NCBI GenBank assembly: GCA_964566765.1
Contig: CAZMJI010000017.1
Coordinates: 1 to 19,221 of the forward strand
Reading direction: 5' to 3'
Source of the DNA: Thioglobus_B sp964566765
Lineage (GTDB): Bacteria; Pseudomonadota; Gammaproteobacteria; PS1; Pseudothioglobaceae
Length of the DNA stretch: 19,221 nt
Both the position numbers and the translations under genes were made by a program. The notes under the pieces are model-generated. The model saw nothing but the letters and a program-made list of their open reading frames with translations, ran no database searches and had not been told where the DNA came from. Shown piece after piece: positions 7,244 through 15,273 of this stretch (the first letter of the stretch is position 1; each line of letters opens with the position of its first letter).

Positions 7244-8338
7244 ATGCTCGTGAGCCTAGAAACCATTATCAAAGACGTCATTATACAAAATCAAGCCCCA
7301 ATTGGTTTTGATGAATTTATGGATTTGGCACTTTATCATCCTCAGTATGGCTATTATCGTGCCGGCTTGCCAAAATTTGGTGAAACCGGTGACTTTATCA
7401 CCGCGCCTGAAACCTCAGATTTATTTGGTTTTTGTTTGGCGCGTCAGTGTCAAGAAGTCTTAGGTGAGCAGGATTCGATTTTGGAGTTTGGTGCTGGCAG
7501 TGGGGTGTTGGCAGCGCAAATCTTATTTGAATTGGGGCGTCTAGGTGCTTTGCCACGCAAGTACTATATTTTGGAGCTGAGTGGTGAGTTGAGACAACGA
7601 CAGCGTCAAACCATCGAGCAAGTCTTGCCTGAGCTAATCGAGCGCGTTGAGTGGTTAGACGAGCTGCCGACAGACTTTCAGGGGGTGATTATTGCCAACG
7701 AGGTGTTGGATGCCATACCCGCCAAACGCCTGCGCCATCAAGCTGATGGCTTTGTTGAGCTGGGCGTTGATTATCAAGACGGGGCGTTTGTTGAGAGAAC
7801 AATCGGTGAGCCAATCTCACACCCAGGCTTGCCTGAGGCGGCAATCGACGGCTATACCACAGAGATCAATCCCAGAGCCTTGGCCTGGGTTGCTTCACTG
7901 GGTGCATTGAGCAAGCAAGCCTTGGTGTTGCTGATTGATTATGGCATGGGTCGCCAAGAGTTCTTTCATGAACAACGTCATGAAGGCACCCTTAGATGCT
8001 ATTATCGTCATCAAGCCAGCGACAATCCTTTTGTCAATATTGGCAAGCAAGATATTACCACCTCGGTTAACTTCTCCGATGTGGCCGAGCGCGCAGGTGC
8101 GTCTGGTTTTGAAGTATTGGGTTATGCCACGCAGGCTATGTTTTTAATTTCTCTGGGGATTGAGCAGTATTTACTCTCCGAGATCGATGCGGATAGACGT
8201 ACCGCCTTAGCACAGCAGATTAAACATCTGGTACTGCCGAGTGCCATGGGAGAAAGTTTTAAGGTCTTGGCACTGGGCAAGGGTATTAATCAAACACTCA
8301 GTGGTTTTAAAGAACAGGATTTGGCACATACGTTGTAG
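7244..8338 (+). CDS. SAM-dependent methyltransferase of the MidA/NDUFAF7 (COG1565) family
   Basis: The protein has the full set of family motifs: HPQYGYY and GETGDFITAPE near the N-terminus, the SAM-binding loop LEFGAGSG at residues 80-87, IIANEVLDAIP in the middle, LLIDYGMG, and the C-terminal YYRHQASDNPF and GKQDITTSVNFSDVA. The length of 364 residues is normal. The eukaryotic relative NDUFAF7 methylates an arginine of a complex I subunit during assembly. The bacterial role is not settled, so none is claimed. The ATG at 7244 is used; GTG at 7250 is an alternative. There is no visible ribosome binding site. It is the first gene of a long overlapping + strand run, and its TAG stop directly abuts the ATG of uppP. 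Confidence 0.9.
   Translation: MLVSLETIIKDVIIQNQAPIGFDEFMDLALYHPQYGYYRAGLPKFGETGDFITAPETSDLFGFCLARQCQEVLGEQDSILEFGAGSGVLAAQILFELGRLGALPRKYYILELSGELRQRQRQTIEQVLPELIERVEWLDELPTDFQGVIIANEVLDAIPAKRLRHQADGFVELGVDYQDGAFVERTIGEPISHPGLPEAAIDGYTTEINPRALAWVASLGALSKQALVLLIDYGMGRQEFFHEQRHEGTLRCYYRHQASDNPFVNIGKQDITTSVNFSDVAERAGASGFEVLGYATQAMFLISLGIEQYLLSEIDADRRTALAQQIKHLVLPSAMGESFKVLALGKGINQTLSGFKEQDLAHTL
7280..7285 (-). promoter_or_regulatory. Possible -10 box for the pteridine reductase gene, inside the divergent methyltransferase gene
   Basis: The minus strand reads a perfect TATAAT here, about 46 bp ahead of the SDR start codon at 7234, giving a leader of roughly 39 nt. No -35 consensus is found at the usual distance. 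Location fits; activity is inferred. Confidence 0.35.
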
Positions 8339-9136
8339 ATGATGGATATTTGGCAAAGTATTGTATTGGCATTGATTCAGGGGGTGAGTGAGTTCCTACC
8401 GATTTCCTCGTCCGCCCATTTGATTTTGGTGCCTAAGTTAAGTGATTGGCCAGATCAAGGCCTGGCGTTTGATGTGGTGGTGCATCTGGGTACCTTGTTT
8501 GCCATTGTGTTTTATTACCGAAGCTTGTTGCAGCAATTATGGCTGGATCTTTACCATTCCCTGGTGAGGCGTCAAAGCGTGGGTGAATCAAAGCTGGCCT
8601 GGGGTGTGCTCTTGGCTACCATTCCGGTGGGTCTGGTGGGCTTACTATTTAAAACTCAGATTGAAACACAGCTACGCTCGATTGAAGTGATCGCAGCGAC
8701 TACCATAGGTTTTGGTTTGCTCTTGGGTTTGGCGGCCTATCTAAATCATCGAAAGCCTCATGTGAGAGAGCAGTTAAGTGCGATTGATATGGCATTTGTT
8801 GGTTGCATGCAGGCTTTGGCCTTGATTCCAGGCACTTCTCGATCGGGTATTACCATTACTGCTGGATTGTTGTTGGGTCTGTCTAAGCAAAGTGCCACAC
8901 GTTTCGCCTTCTTGCTGGCGATTCCGGTTATTGCGCTGTCATCCATGCTCATGTTGTTTGAGTTATTTGCACAGGTTGAACCGGTCAATAGTATGGCTTT
9001 ATTAGCGGGTTTTGTGGTGTCTGCGCTGAGTAGCTATTTAACTGTGGTGTTTTTTATTAAATTGTTAGACACATTGGGCATGCTGCCGTTTGTGGTCTAT
9101 CGATTGGTGTTGGGAGTTGTCTTATTAACGATTTAG
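8339..9136 (+). CDS. uppP: Undecaprenyl-diphosphate phosphatase (BacA family)
   Basis: UppP removes a phosphate from undecaprenyl pyrophosphate, recycling the lipid carrier for peptidoglycan and other envelope polymers; its loss causes bacitracin sensitivity. The N-terminal motif GVSEFLPISSSAHL contains Glu18 and the serine cluster 23-25. The second active-site motif PGTSRSG is at residues 164-170 with the essential arginine at 168. The rest is a string of about eight hydrophobic membrane segments. 265 residues is the standard length. Translation starts at ATG 8339 or the adjacent ATG 8342, immediately after the methyltransferase stop. The end overlaps the proposed start of pepN by 13 bp. Confidence 0.95.
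   Translation: MMDIWQSIVLALIQGVSEFLPISSSAHLILVPKLSDWPDQGLAFDVVVHLGTLFAIVFYYRSLLQQLWLDLYHSLVRRQSVGESKLAWGVLLATIPVGLVGLLFKTQIETQLRSIEVIAATTIGFGLLLGLAAYLNHRKPHVREQLSAIDMAFVGCMQALALIPGTSRSGITITAGLLLGLSKQSATRFAFLLAIPVIALSSMLMLFELFAQVEPVNSMALLAGFVVSALSSYLTVVFFIKLLDTLGMLPFVVYRLVLGVVLLTI
9112..9116 (+). promoter_or_regulatory. Ribosome binding site supporting the ATT start of pepN
   Basis: GGGAG lies within the end of uppP, with 7 nt between it and the ATT at 9124. This is ideal Shine-Dalgarno spacing. Good Shine-Dalgarno sequences are otherwise scarce in this window, which makes its position here informative. Confidence 0.55.
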
Positions 9137-11637
9137 CCAAACCTCAGGCGATTTATCGCAAAGATTATCAGCCGAGTGATTATTTAATTCGTACCACAGA
9201 GCTAAGCTTTGAATTGGGTGAAGAGCAAACCCTGGTGACCTCTAAGGTGGTGTACTATCAAAATCCTGAGGTCGATACCGATACTCGAGTACTACAACTC
9301 AATGGGGTGGATTTAGAACTGGTATCGATCTATTTAGACCAGCAAGCGGTTGAGTATGAGTTGTTAGCAGAGGGCATGCAACTGCGTAACTTACCTGATG
9401 AGTTTGAGTTGGAGATTACGACGCGCATCTACCCGCAAAAAAACACCAGTCTAAACGGCTTGTACCAGTCCAGTGGTAATTTCTGCACCCAATGTGAGGC
9501 TCATGGTTTTCGCCAAATTACCTATTACTTGGATCGACCTGATGTGCTGAGCGTGTTCACCACGCATATCCAGGCCGATGCCGATCGCTATCCGGTATTA
9601 CTTAGTAATGGCAATTTAATTCAGCAGGAACAGGGTCGAGCAAGCTGGCATGATCCCAGCCCTAAGCCGTGCTACTTATTTGCCCTGGTGGCGGGTGACT
9701 TTGCGGTGCTGGAGGATCGGTATCGAACCACCTCTGGTAGAGATGTGGCATTAAAGATCTATGTAGAAAAGCATAACATTGATAAAACTCAATTTGCCAT
9801 GGACTCACTCAAGCGCGCCTTTGCCTGGGATGAACAGCGTTTTGGCCTGGCCTACGATCTGGACATCTACATGATTGTGGCGGTTGATGATTTCAACATG
9901 GGTGCGATGGAGAACAAGGGGCTGAATATTTTTAATTCAACCTATGTGTTGGCCGATGTCCAAACCGCGACCGACCAGGATTTCATGAACATTGAATCGA
10001 TTATTGGTCATGAGTATTTTCACAACTGGACCGGCAATCGAGTCACGTGTCGAGACTGGTTTCAGTTAAGCCTTAAAGAAGGACTCACGGTTTTTAGAGA
10101 TCAGGAGTTTAGTGCCGATTTACATTCGCGTTCGATTAAGCGCATTGAGGATGTAAAGCGTCTAAGAACTTTTCAATTTGCTGAAGATGCGGGTCCCATG
10201 GCGCATCCAGTGCGACCTGAGCACTATATTGAAATGAACAACTTCTACACCTTTACCGTGTATGAGAAGGGTGCTGAGATTATTCGCATGATTCACACCT
10301 TGTTGGGTGAGTCAGGTTTTCAACAAGGCATGGGGCTGTATTTTCAGCGTCATGATGGGCAAGCGGTCACCATTGATGATTTTGTTGCCAGTATGGCAGA
10401 TGCCAATGGGGTGGATTTTTCCGCCTTTATGCCCTGGTATTCAACACCGGGTACGCCAGAAGTGTCAATTAGTAGCGAATATGACGAGCAGCATCAAATC
10501 TTTAGAACCACCATTGTACAGCAGGGTGATCAAGTGTTTGAATTCCCGCTTAAATATGCCTTATTAGATCCATCGGGTCAATCCTTGGATGAGGGGGTGT
10601 TGGTGGTTAATCAGCGCACGCAATCTTACGTATTTGATCATATTCGTACCAAGCCAAGCGCCTCCTGGCTGCGAGAATTCTCTGCACCGATTAAGCTTAC
10701 CAGTGACATTGGTCATGCTGATCGCATGGCACTATTGGCTCACGATGCAGATGGCTTTAGCCGTTGGGATAATGTGCAAAGGCTGTATATGGATGCAATA
10801 CTAAACCCAGATAGCATTGATAAAGCGCAATTGTTTGAGGCTTTAGGGCTTTGCATGGTGCATGTTGACGATGATGCCTTATTGGCAGAATTATTAACCC
10901 TGCCGAGTGAGAAGGCCTTGCATCAAGAAGTCTCTGTGATTGATGTGTTGGATATTCACCAACGACGTGAAGTGCTATTGGATGAGTTGGCGCAGCATTT
11001 TGCTGCGCGCTTTAAGCAGTTATATCAGCGTTGCCAAGACCAGACTTATGCCTTTAATGCGCAGGCGGTGGGTCAGCGAGCCTTGAAAAATTGTTGTTTA
11101 AGCTATTTGGTCAGAACAGGTGAGGTTGAATTGGCTTATACGCAGTTTGCCAGCGCTCAGTGTATGACCGATCGCCTAGCGGCGTTTACGGCTTTATTAA
11201 GTAGAGAGAATGAGTATCGTGATGCGGTGATTGAGTCGTTTTATCAGCAGTTTAAAGCGGACACCCAAGTGATGGACAAATGGTTTGCCGCTCAAGCCAG
11301 CTCGCCTTTGGCAACTTTAGAGACGATCAAAACCTTGATGACGCACCCGCTATTTGAGTTTAATACGCCCAATCGCCTAAGGAGTGTAATTGGCAGCTTT
11401 GCCGCCAATACTGCGATCTTTCATCAGCAACAAAGCTATGAATTTTTTACCCAGGTGGTGTTAAAACTTAATAAAATCAATCCTCAAATTGGTGCACGTT
11501 TGGTGTCAGCCTACAACCACTGGCGTCGCTTTACCCCGGCGCTTGGTGAGTTGCAACAACAGCAATTGGCGTTGATTATGCAAGAAGAGAATCTATCTAA
11601 AGACATGTTTGAAATTGTGGACAGTGCCTTAACATGA
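9124..11637 (+). CDS. pepN: Aminopeptidase N (M1 family), probable ATT start
   Basis: PepN is a zinc metallo-aminopeptidase that trims N-terminal residues from peptides in the cytoplasm. Motifs: GAMEN at residues 260-264 (substrate amino end), HEYFH at 296-300 with the second zinc glutamate at 319, and the catalytic tyrosine in NNFYTFTVYEKGAE. All are one residue below E. coli numbering (261, 297, 320). This holds only if translation begins at ATT 9124. The reading frame has no ATG, GTG or TTG between an upstream stop at 9058-9060 and a TTG at 9214. Starting at that TTG would delete 30 conserved residues, including AIYRKDYQPSDYLI, which matches the usual PepN N-terminus. A GGGAG sits 7 nt before the ATT. 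837 residues and a TGA stop; the stop overlaps the next gene as ATGA. Confidence 0.93.
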   Translation: MNDLAKPQAIYRKDYQPSDYLIRTTELSFELGEEQTLVTSKVVYYQNPEVDTDTRVLQLNGVDLELVSIYLDQQAVEYELLAEGMQLRNLPDEFELEITTRIYPQKNTSLNGLYQSSGNFCTQCEAHGFRQITYYLDRPDVLSVFTTHIQADADRYPVLLSNGNLIQQEQGRASWHDPSPKPCYLFALVAGDFAVLEDRYRTTSGRDVALKIYVEKHNIDKTQFAMDSLKRAFAWDEQRFGLAYDLDIYMIVAVDDFNMGAMENKGLNIFNSTYVLADVQTATDQDFMNIESIIGHEYFHNWTGNRVTCRDWFQLSLKEGLTVFRDQEFSADLHSRSIKRIEDVKRLRTFQFAEDAGPMAHPVRPEHYIEMNNFYTFTVYEKGAEIIRMIHTLLGESGFQQGMGLYFQRHDGQAVTIDDFVASMADANGVDFSAFMPWYSTPGTPEVSISSEYDEQHQIFRTTIVQQGDQVFEFPLKYALLDPSGQSLDEGVLVVNQRTQSYVFDHIRTKPSASWLREFSAPIKLTSDIGHADRMALLAHDADGFSRWDNVQRLYMDAILNPDSIDKAQLFEALGLCMVHVDDDALLAELLTLPSEKALHQEVSVIDVLDIHQRREVLLDELAQHFAARFKQLYQRCQDQTYAFNAQAVGQRALKNCCLSYLVRTGEVELAYTQFASAQCMTDRLAAFTALLSRENEYRDAVIESFYQQFKADTQVMDKWFAAQASSPLATLETIKTLMTHPLFEFNTPNRLRSVIGSFAANTAIFHQQQSYEFFTQVVLKLNKINPQIGARLVSAYNHWRRFTPALGELQQQQLALIMQEENLSKDMFEIVDSALT

Positions 11638-12107
11638 GTGCTAGCTTTAAAACCTTAGCTCAACAACTAACCCAGCAAGGCTTAAGCATTGCGGTGGCTG
11701 AATCTTGCACTGGCGGCAATCTCAGTGCGGGACTCACCAGTATTGCCGGTGCGTCAAATTATTTTGATCGCGGCTTTATCACCTATTCTAATGCCGCCAA
11801 AATGCAGTTATTGGGCGTTAGTGAGCAAACGCTGGAGACTCAGGGTGCGGTGAGTGAAGCGGTGGTGCTGGAGATGGCGCAAGGGGTGATCGAGCATGCA
11901 GATGCACAAGTGTCGGTTGCCATTAGCGGTATTGCTGGCCCGGGTGGAGGCAGTGCCGAGAAACCCGTGGGCATGGTGTGCTTTGGTTTTTGCATTCAGG
12001 ATCGCTGTTTTACCCAGACCCAATATTTCCAAGGCGAACGCTCACAGATTGTGGCGCAAAGTCTGGATTATGTTGTTCAAACGCTAACTGATGAGTTATC
12101 CGCATAA
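11634..12107 (+). CDS. pncC: Nicotinamide-nucleotide amidohydrolase (stand-alone CinA C-terminal domain)
   Basis: PncC deamidates nicotinamide mononucleotide to nicotinate mononucleotide, returning it to NAD synthesis. This 157-residue protein consists of the CinA C-terminal domain alone. It has VAESCTGGNLSAGLTSIAGAS with the active-site serine region near the N-terminus, GFITYSNAAKMQLLGV with conserved Tyr and Lys, and SGIAGPGGGSAEKPVGMV. The competence/CinA N-terminal domain is absent, as in E. coli PncC. It starts on the ATGA overlap with pepN, and its end overlaps dusA by 17 bp. Confidence 0.92.
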   Translation: MSASFKTLAQQLTQQGLSIAVAESCTGGNLSAGLTSIAGASNYFDRGFITYSNAAKMQLLGVSEQTLETQGAVSEAVVLEMAQGVIEHADAQVSVAISGIAGPGGGSAEKPVGMVCFGFCIQDRCFTQTQYFQGERSQIVAQSLDYVVQTLTDELSA

Positions 12108-13068
12108 GTTCAGCATTGCGCCGATGATGGATTGGACCGACAGACATTGTCGTTACTTCCATCGTCTGTTGTCTGCCAAAGCGCAACTCTATACCGAGAT
12201 GATTACCGATCAAGCCATTCTGCATGGCGATAAGTCGCGTCTATTGGATTATTCAGCTGAGGAACATCCAATAACCATTCAATTAGGTGGTAGTGATCCC
12301 AGCAGTATGGCGCAGGCGGCTAAAGTTGCCAATGCGTGGGGTTATGACGAAATTAATATTAATGTTGGCTGCCCCTCTGATAGAGTGCAATCGGGTCGTT
12401 TTGGCGCTTGCCTGATGCAAACACCCGAGATCGTAGCGGCTTGTGTGGATGCCATGGGCTCGGTGGTAGATGTGCCAGTGACGGTGAAGTCACGTATTGG
12501 CGTGGATGACATGGAAACCTTTGATGAATTGGTTAATTTTATTGATACCGTGTCTGGGGCAGGTTGCGACACCTTTATTATTCATGCACGTAAGGCCTGG
12601 TTGCAAGGCTTAAGCCCTAAAGAGAATCGCAGTGTGCCGCCACTGAATTATGATTGGGTGTATCAGATCAAATCCTTGTATCCACAATTTAACATCGGTA
12701 TTAATGGCGGTATTCTGGACATCGCCTCAGCGCAGACACACTTGCAACAAGTCGACAGTGTGATGCTGGGCAGGGCAGCTTATCATCAGCCTTATCTGTT
12801 ATCCGAGGTGGACAGTAAGATTTATCAGCAAAAAACAGACCCGCTGAGTCGTGAACAAGTATTATGGGCATTTATTGATTATATGAAAGCGCAAATGGCG
12901 CAGTCAGTGCCAGCACGGGCCATGACAAGACACCTGCTGGGGCTTTATCACGGTCAACCAAATGCCAAGATTTTTAGGCGTTTACTGAGTGGCAAAGTGG
13001 TGGGTTTGGCGCAATTATACGAATGGTTAGATTTCCAGGAACAACAACAGGCTAATGGCGAACGTTGA
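12091..13068 (+). CDS. dusA: tRNA-dihydrouridine synthase A
   Basis: DusA is an FMN enzyme that reduces uridines in the D-loop of tRNAs (positions 20/20a in E. coli). The TIM-barrel motifs are in order: SIAPMMDWTDRHCR (residues 8-21), LYTEMITDQAILHGD, ITIQLGGSDP, NINVGCPSDRVQSGRFGAC with the catalytic cysteine at 94, VTVKSRIGVDD, FIIHARKAWLQGLSPKENR, the phosphate-binding GINGGI, and MLGRAAYHQPYLL. The long NVGCPSDRVQSGRFGAC form and LSPKENR separate DusA from DusB and DusC. 325 residues, complete. It overlaps pncC by 17 bp and ftsA by 14 bp. Confidence 0.95.
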   Translation: MSYPHKFSIAPMMDWTDRHCRYFHRLLSAKAQLYTEMITDQAILHGDKSRLLDYSAEEHPITIQLGGSDPSSMAQAAKVANAWGYDEININVGCPSDRVQSGRFGACLMQTPEIVAACVDAMGSVVDVPVTVKSRIGVDDMETFDELVNFIDTVSGAGCDTFIIHARKAWLQGLSPKENRSVPPLNYDWVYQIKSLYPQFNIGINGGILDIASAQTHLQQVDSVMLGRAAYHQPYLLSEVDSKIYQQKTDPLSREQVLWAFIDYMKAQMAQSVPARAMTRHLLGLYHGQPNAKIFRRLLSGKVVGLAQLYEWLDFQEQQQANGER

Positions 13069-14284
13069 AGACATTTTTGCCAGTGTTGATATTGGCAGTG
13101 AAAAAATATCGGTGCTGATTGCAGAAAAAGAGGCAGATAAGATTGCCATCTTTGGTCATGCGACTGGCGCCTCTGCTGGGGTGAAAAATGGCCATGTGGT
13201 GAATGCGGCTGAGTTGGTACCGGCCTTGCAAAGCGTGTTGGATAAAGCGCAGAAATCTTGTAATACTTATGTGGATGAAATCGCACTCAATCTCTCTGAT
13301 CCGCATCTGAAAACCATTAATCAGAGTCGATCGACACCAACACAAACAGGCACAGTGACTGAGTCAGATATGGAAGCGGCCATTAACAGTGCCTCGGCCA
13401 TTGCCACCATTACCAACAAGCGTAAACTCAATACCACGGTTAATCATTTCTTGTTGGATGACGATCCGCAACCCGTGGTCTCGCCACTGCAAATGCAGGC
13501 CACACTCTTAAGTGCCAATGTGCACATTGAGATTGTCTCCGCCAAGGCTTATAGCAACCTACACCAAGCCATGGAGAAAAATGAGCTGGCAGTGCGAAAA
13601 ACCGTGCTCGATTCAGTGGCAGCCAGCGAGGCTTGCTTGTCGGAAGAGGACAAACAAGCCGGCGTGTGTTTATTAGACATTGGTGCACAGGTGAGCAGCT
13701 TTAGTGTGTTTACCGGCGGTGGTATTACCCACAGTTCGGTGCTGATTGGTGGTGCTAAAAGCATTACCCAGGCAATATCTGATGCCTTTGAATGCAGTCT
13801 ACAAGAGGCAGAACGACTGAAGCTAGAATATGGCCATGCCATGCTAGAGCCCGGTATTGAAGATAAGCTGATTCGCTTTACCCAGGCGCCTGATGAACAG
13901 GATCGATTCTTATCTCAGCATGCGCTGATCGGGGTGATTGAACGTGCTTATCAACAACTTATTCATGCTTTTAAGGAAGCGTTGAAAGAGAAAAAGCTGG
14001 ATCGTGCACTCAGAGCTGGCGTGGTATTGTGTGGCGGCGGCGCCAAGATTCGGGCCTGTGATAAGTTATTTATTCAAGGACTGAGAATAAGAACAAAGTT
14101 GGCCAAAATAAATACTGATAAAATTAGCGTTAAAGAAAGTATTGCAACCGATCTGTCGTACATGTCGGCTTTAGGGTTGCTGAATTACGTCTATGGCGCT
14201 CAAACTGATGAGCTGGTGCAAGACCAAGTAGCCAAAGAAGAAGGCGGGTTAAAACGGGGACTGAAGTCATTATTTGATTTATGA
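13055..14284 (+). CDS. ftsA: Divergent cell-division protein FtsA
   Basis: FtsA is an actin-like ATPase that anchors FtsZ to the membrane in most proteobacteria. The first phosphate motif is VDIGSEKISVLI (residues 11-22). An SHS2-like domain follows, including LSDPHLKTINQS and a VTESDMEAAINSA segment. The second phosphate region is LLDIGAQVSSFSVFTGGG (D208, G210), and the adenosine motif GVVLCGGGAKI lies near 326-336. The last dozen residues, GLKRGLKSLFDL, fit the amphipathic membrane-targeting helix. It is shorter (409 residues) and more divergent than typical FtsA. The second phosphate loop lacks the usual GGT-x-D pattern. Its neighbours are dusA and lpxC, not ftsQ and ftsZ. The start overlaps dusA by 14 bp; the stop overlaps lpxC as ATGA. 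The family call is good, while its cellular role without an adjacent ftsZ is open. Confidence 0.88.
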   Translation: MANVEDIFASVDIGSEKISVLIAEKEADKIAIFGHATGASAGVKNGHVVNAAELVPALQSVLDKAQKSCNTYVDEIALNLSDPHLKTINQSRSTPTQTGTVTESDMEAAINSASAIATITNKRKLNTTVNHFLLDDDPQPVVSPLQMQATLLSANVHIEIVSAKAYSNLHQAMEKNELAVRKTVLDSVAASEACLSEEDKQAGVCLLDIGAQVSSFSVFTGGGITHSSVLIGGAKSITQAISDAFECSLQEAERLKLEYGHAMLEPGIEDKLIRFTQAPDEQDRFLSQHALIGVIERAYQQLIHAFKEALKEKKLDRALRAGVVLCGGGAKIRACDKLFIQGLRIRTKLAKINTDKISVKESIATDLSYMSALGLLNYVYGAQTDELVQDQVAKEEGGLKRGLKSLFDL

Positions 14285-15192
14285 TCAAACAAAGAACAAT
14301 TAAAAAAGCGGTTAAAGCGAGAGGCATTGGCATTCATAGCGGCAACCTGGTTAACATGACGCTACTACCTGCAGAGGAAGATCATGGCGTGGTGTTCAGA
14401 CGCATGGATGTGGGTGGCAAGCTGGTACGAGCACACAACGCCTTTGTCAACGAGGTGGTGCTATCAACCGGCCTAGAAAACCAAGGTGTGAAGGTGTCAA
14501 CCGTCGAGCACCTAATGAGTGCTTTGGCGGCACTAGGTATTGACAATGTACTGGTTGAGCTGGATTCGTTTGAAGTGCCGATTATGGATGGCTCTTCGGC
14601 ACCATTTATCTTCTTGGTGCAATCTGCAGGTATTGTTGAACAAGACGCTGCCAAGAAGTTCTTTGTGATTAACGAAACCGTGAAAGTTGAGCACAACGAC
14701 TCATGGGCGCAAGTCTCGCCACATGCAGGTTTTAAGGTCTCGCTAGAGATTGACTTCAACCACAAGAAAGTGAAAGAGTCGGGTCAGCAGTTAAGCATTG
14801 ATTTTGCTGAGCAATCGTACTTAAAAGAAATCTCGCGCGCCAGAACCTTTGGTTATATGAAAGATGTGGAAACCATGCAACGACAAAATCTGGCCTTAGG
14901 TGCAAGCATGGATAATGCCATTGCTCTGAGTGACGATGATGTGTTAAATGAAGATGGCATGCGTTATCACAATGAATTTGTAAAGCATAAAATTCTAGAC
15001 ATTGTCGGCGACCTTTACCTATTAGGCGCCAACCTCATTGGTCATTATGAAGGCTATAAAACCGGCCACCTATTAAACGACCAATTACTTTCAGCCATTT
15101 TGGAGCGTCCAGACACCTGGAGTATGGAGATCATCGATCAAGAAGATTCACCCATTCAGTTCTATTCTGAAGACTGGCAAAAAACCCTTTAA
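14281..15192 (+). CDS. lpxC: UDP-3-O-acyl-N-acetylglucosamine deacetylase
   Basis: LpxC performs the committed step of lipid A synthesis: zinc-dependent deacetylation of UDP-3-O-acyl-GlcNAc. The zinc ligands are visible as H77 (STVEHLMSAL), H236 and D240 (FVKHKILDIVGD). The general base E76 and catalytic H263 (GYKTGHLLN) complete the site, each two residues below the E. coli numbers (H79, H238, D242, E78, H265). VPIMDGSSAPF and SRARTFGY are further family motifs. 303 residues, complete. It starts on the ATGA overlap with ftsA and is the last gene of the overlapping + strand run. Its presence shows a lipid A-containing, Gram-negative outer membrane. Confidence 0.97.
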   Translation: MIKQRTIKKAVKARGIGIHSGNLVNMTLLPAEEDHGVVFRRMDVGGKLVRAHNAFVNEVVLSTGLENQGVKVSTVEHLMSALAALGIDNVLVELDSFEVPIMDGSSAPFIFLVQSAGIVEQDAAKKFFVINETVKVEHNDSWAQVSPHAGFKVSLEIDFNHKKVKESGQQLSIDFAEQSYLKEISRARTFGYMKDVETMQRQNLALGASMDNAIALSDDDVLNEDGMRYHNEFVKHKILDIVGDLYLLGANLIGHYEGYKTGHLLNDQLLSAILERPDTWSMEIIDQEDSPIQFYSEDWQKTL

Positions 15193-15236
15193 TTTTGCTG
15201 ACTTTTTTCTTAGTGAAAATCTGACTAAAGTCGTTT

Positions 15237-15251
15237 AATATCAGGGATATT
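15237..15251. promoter_or_regulatory. Palindrome at the -35 position of the ilvB promoter
   Basis: AATATC and GATATT are perfect inverted copies separated by 3 bp. They lie where a -35 box for the TATAAT at 15268 would be expected, and no -35 consensus is present. It could be an activator or repressor site. A 6-bp palindrome can arise by chance in a region this size, so the evidence is modest. Confidence 0.3.
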
Positions 15252-15267
15252 TGCGTTTTGATTTAGG

Positions 15268-15273
15268 TATAAT
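15268..15273 (+). promoter_or_regulatory. Probable -10 box of the ilvBHC operon promoter
   Basis: A perfect TATAAT in the 112-bp gap between lpxC and ilvB. There is no matching -35 and no TGn extension. Transcription from about 15280 would leave a leader of about 25 nt before the ATG at 15305. No leader peptide rich in branched-chain codons is found in the gap, so classical attenuation is unlikely. Confidence 0.5.

Noticed and set aside
12954..13345. Minus-strand open frames of about 100 codons across the dusA-ftsA junction.
   Set aside because: They are antisense to two well-supported overlapping genes and show no family motifs.
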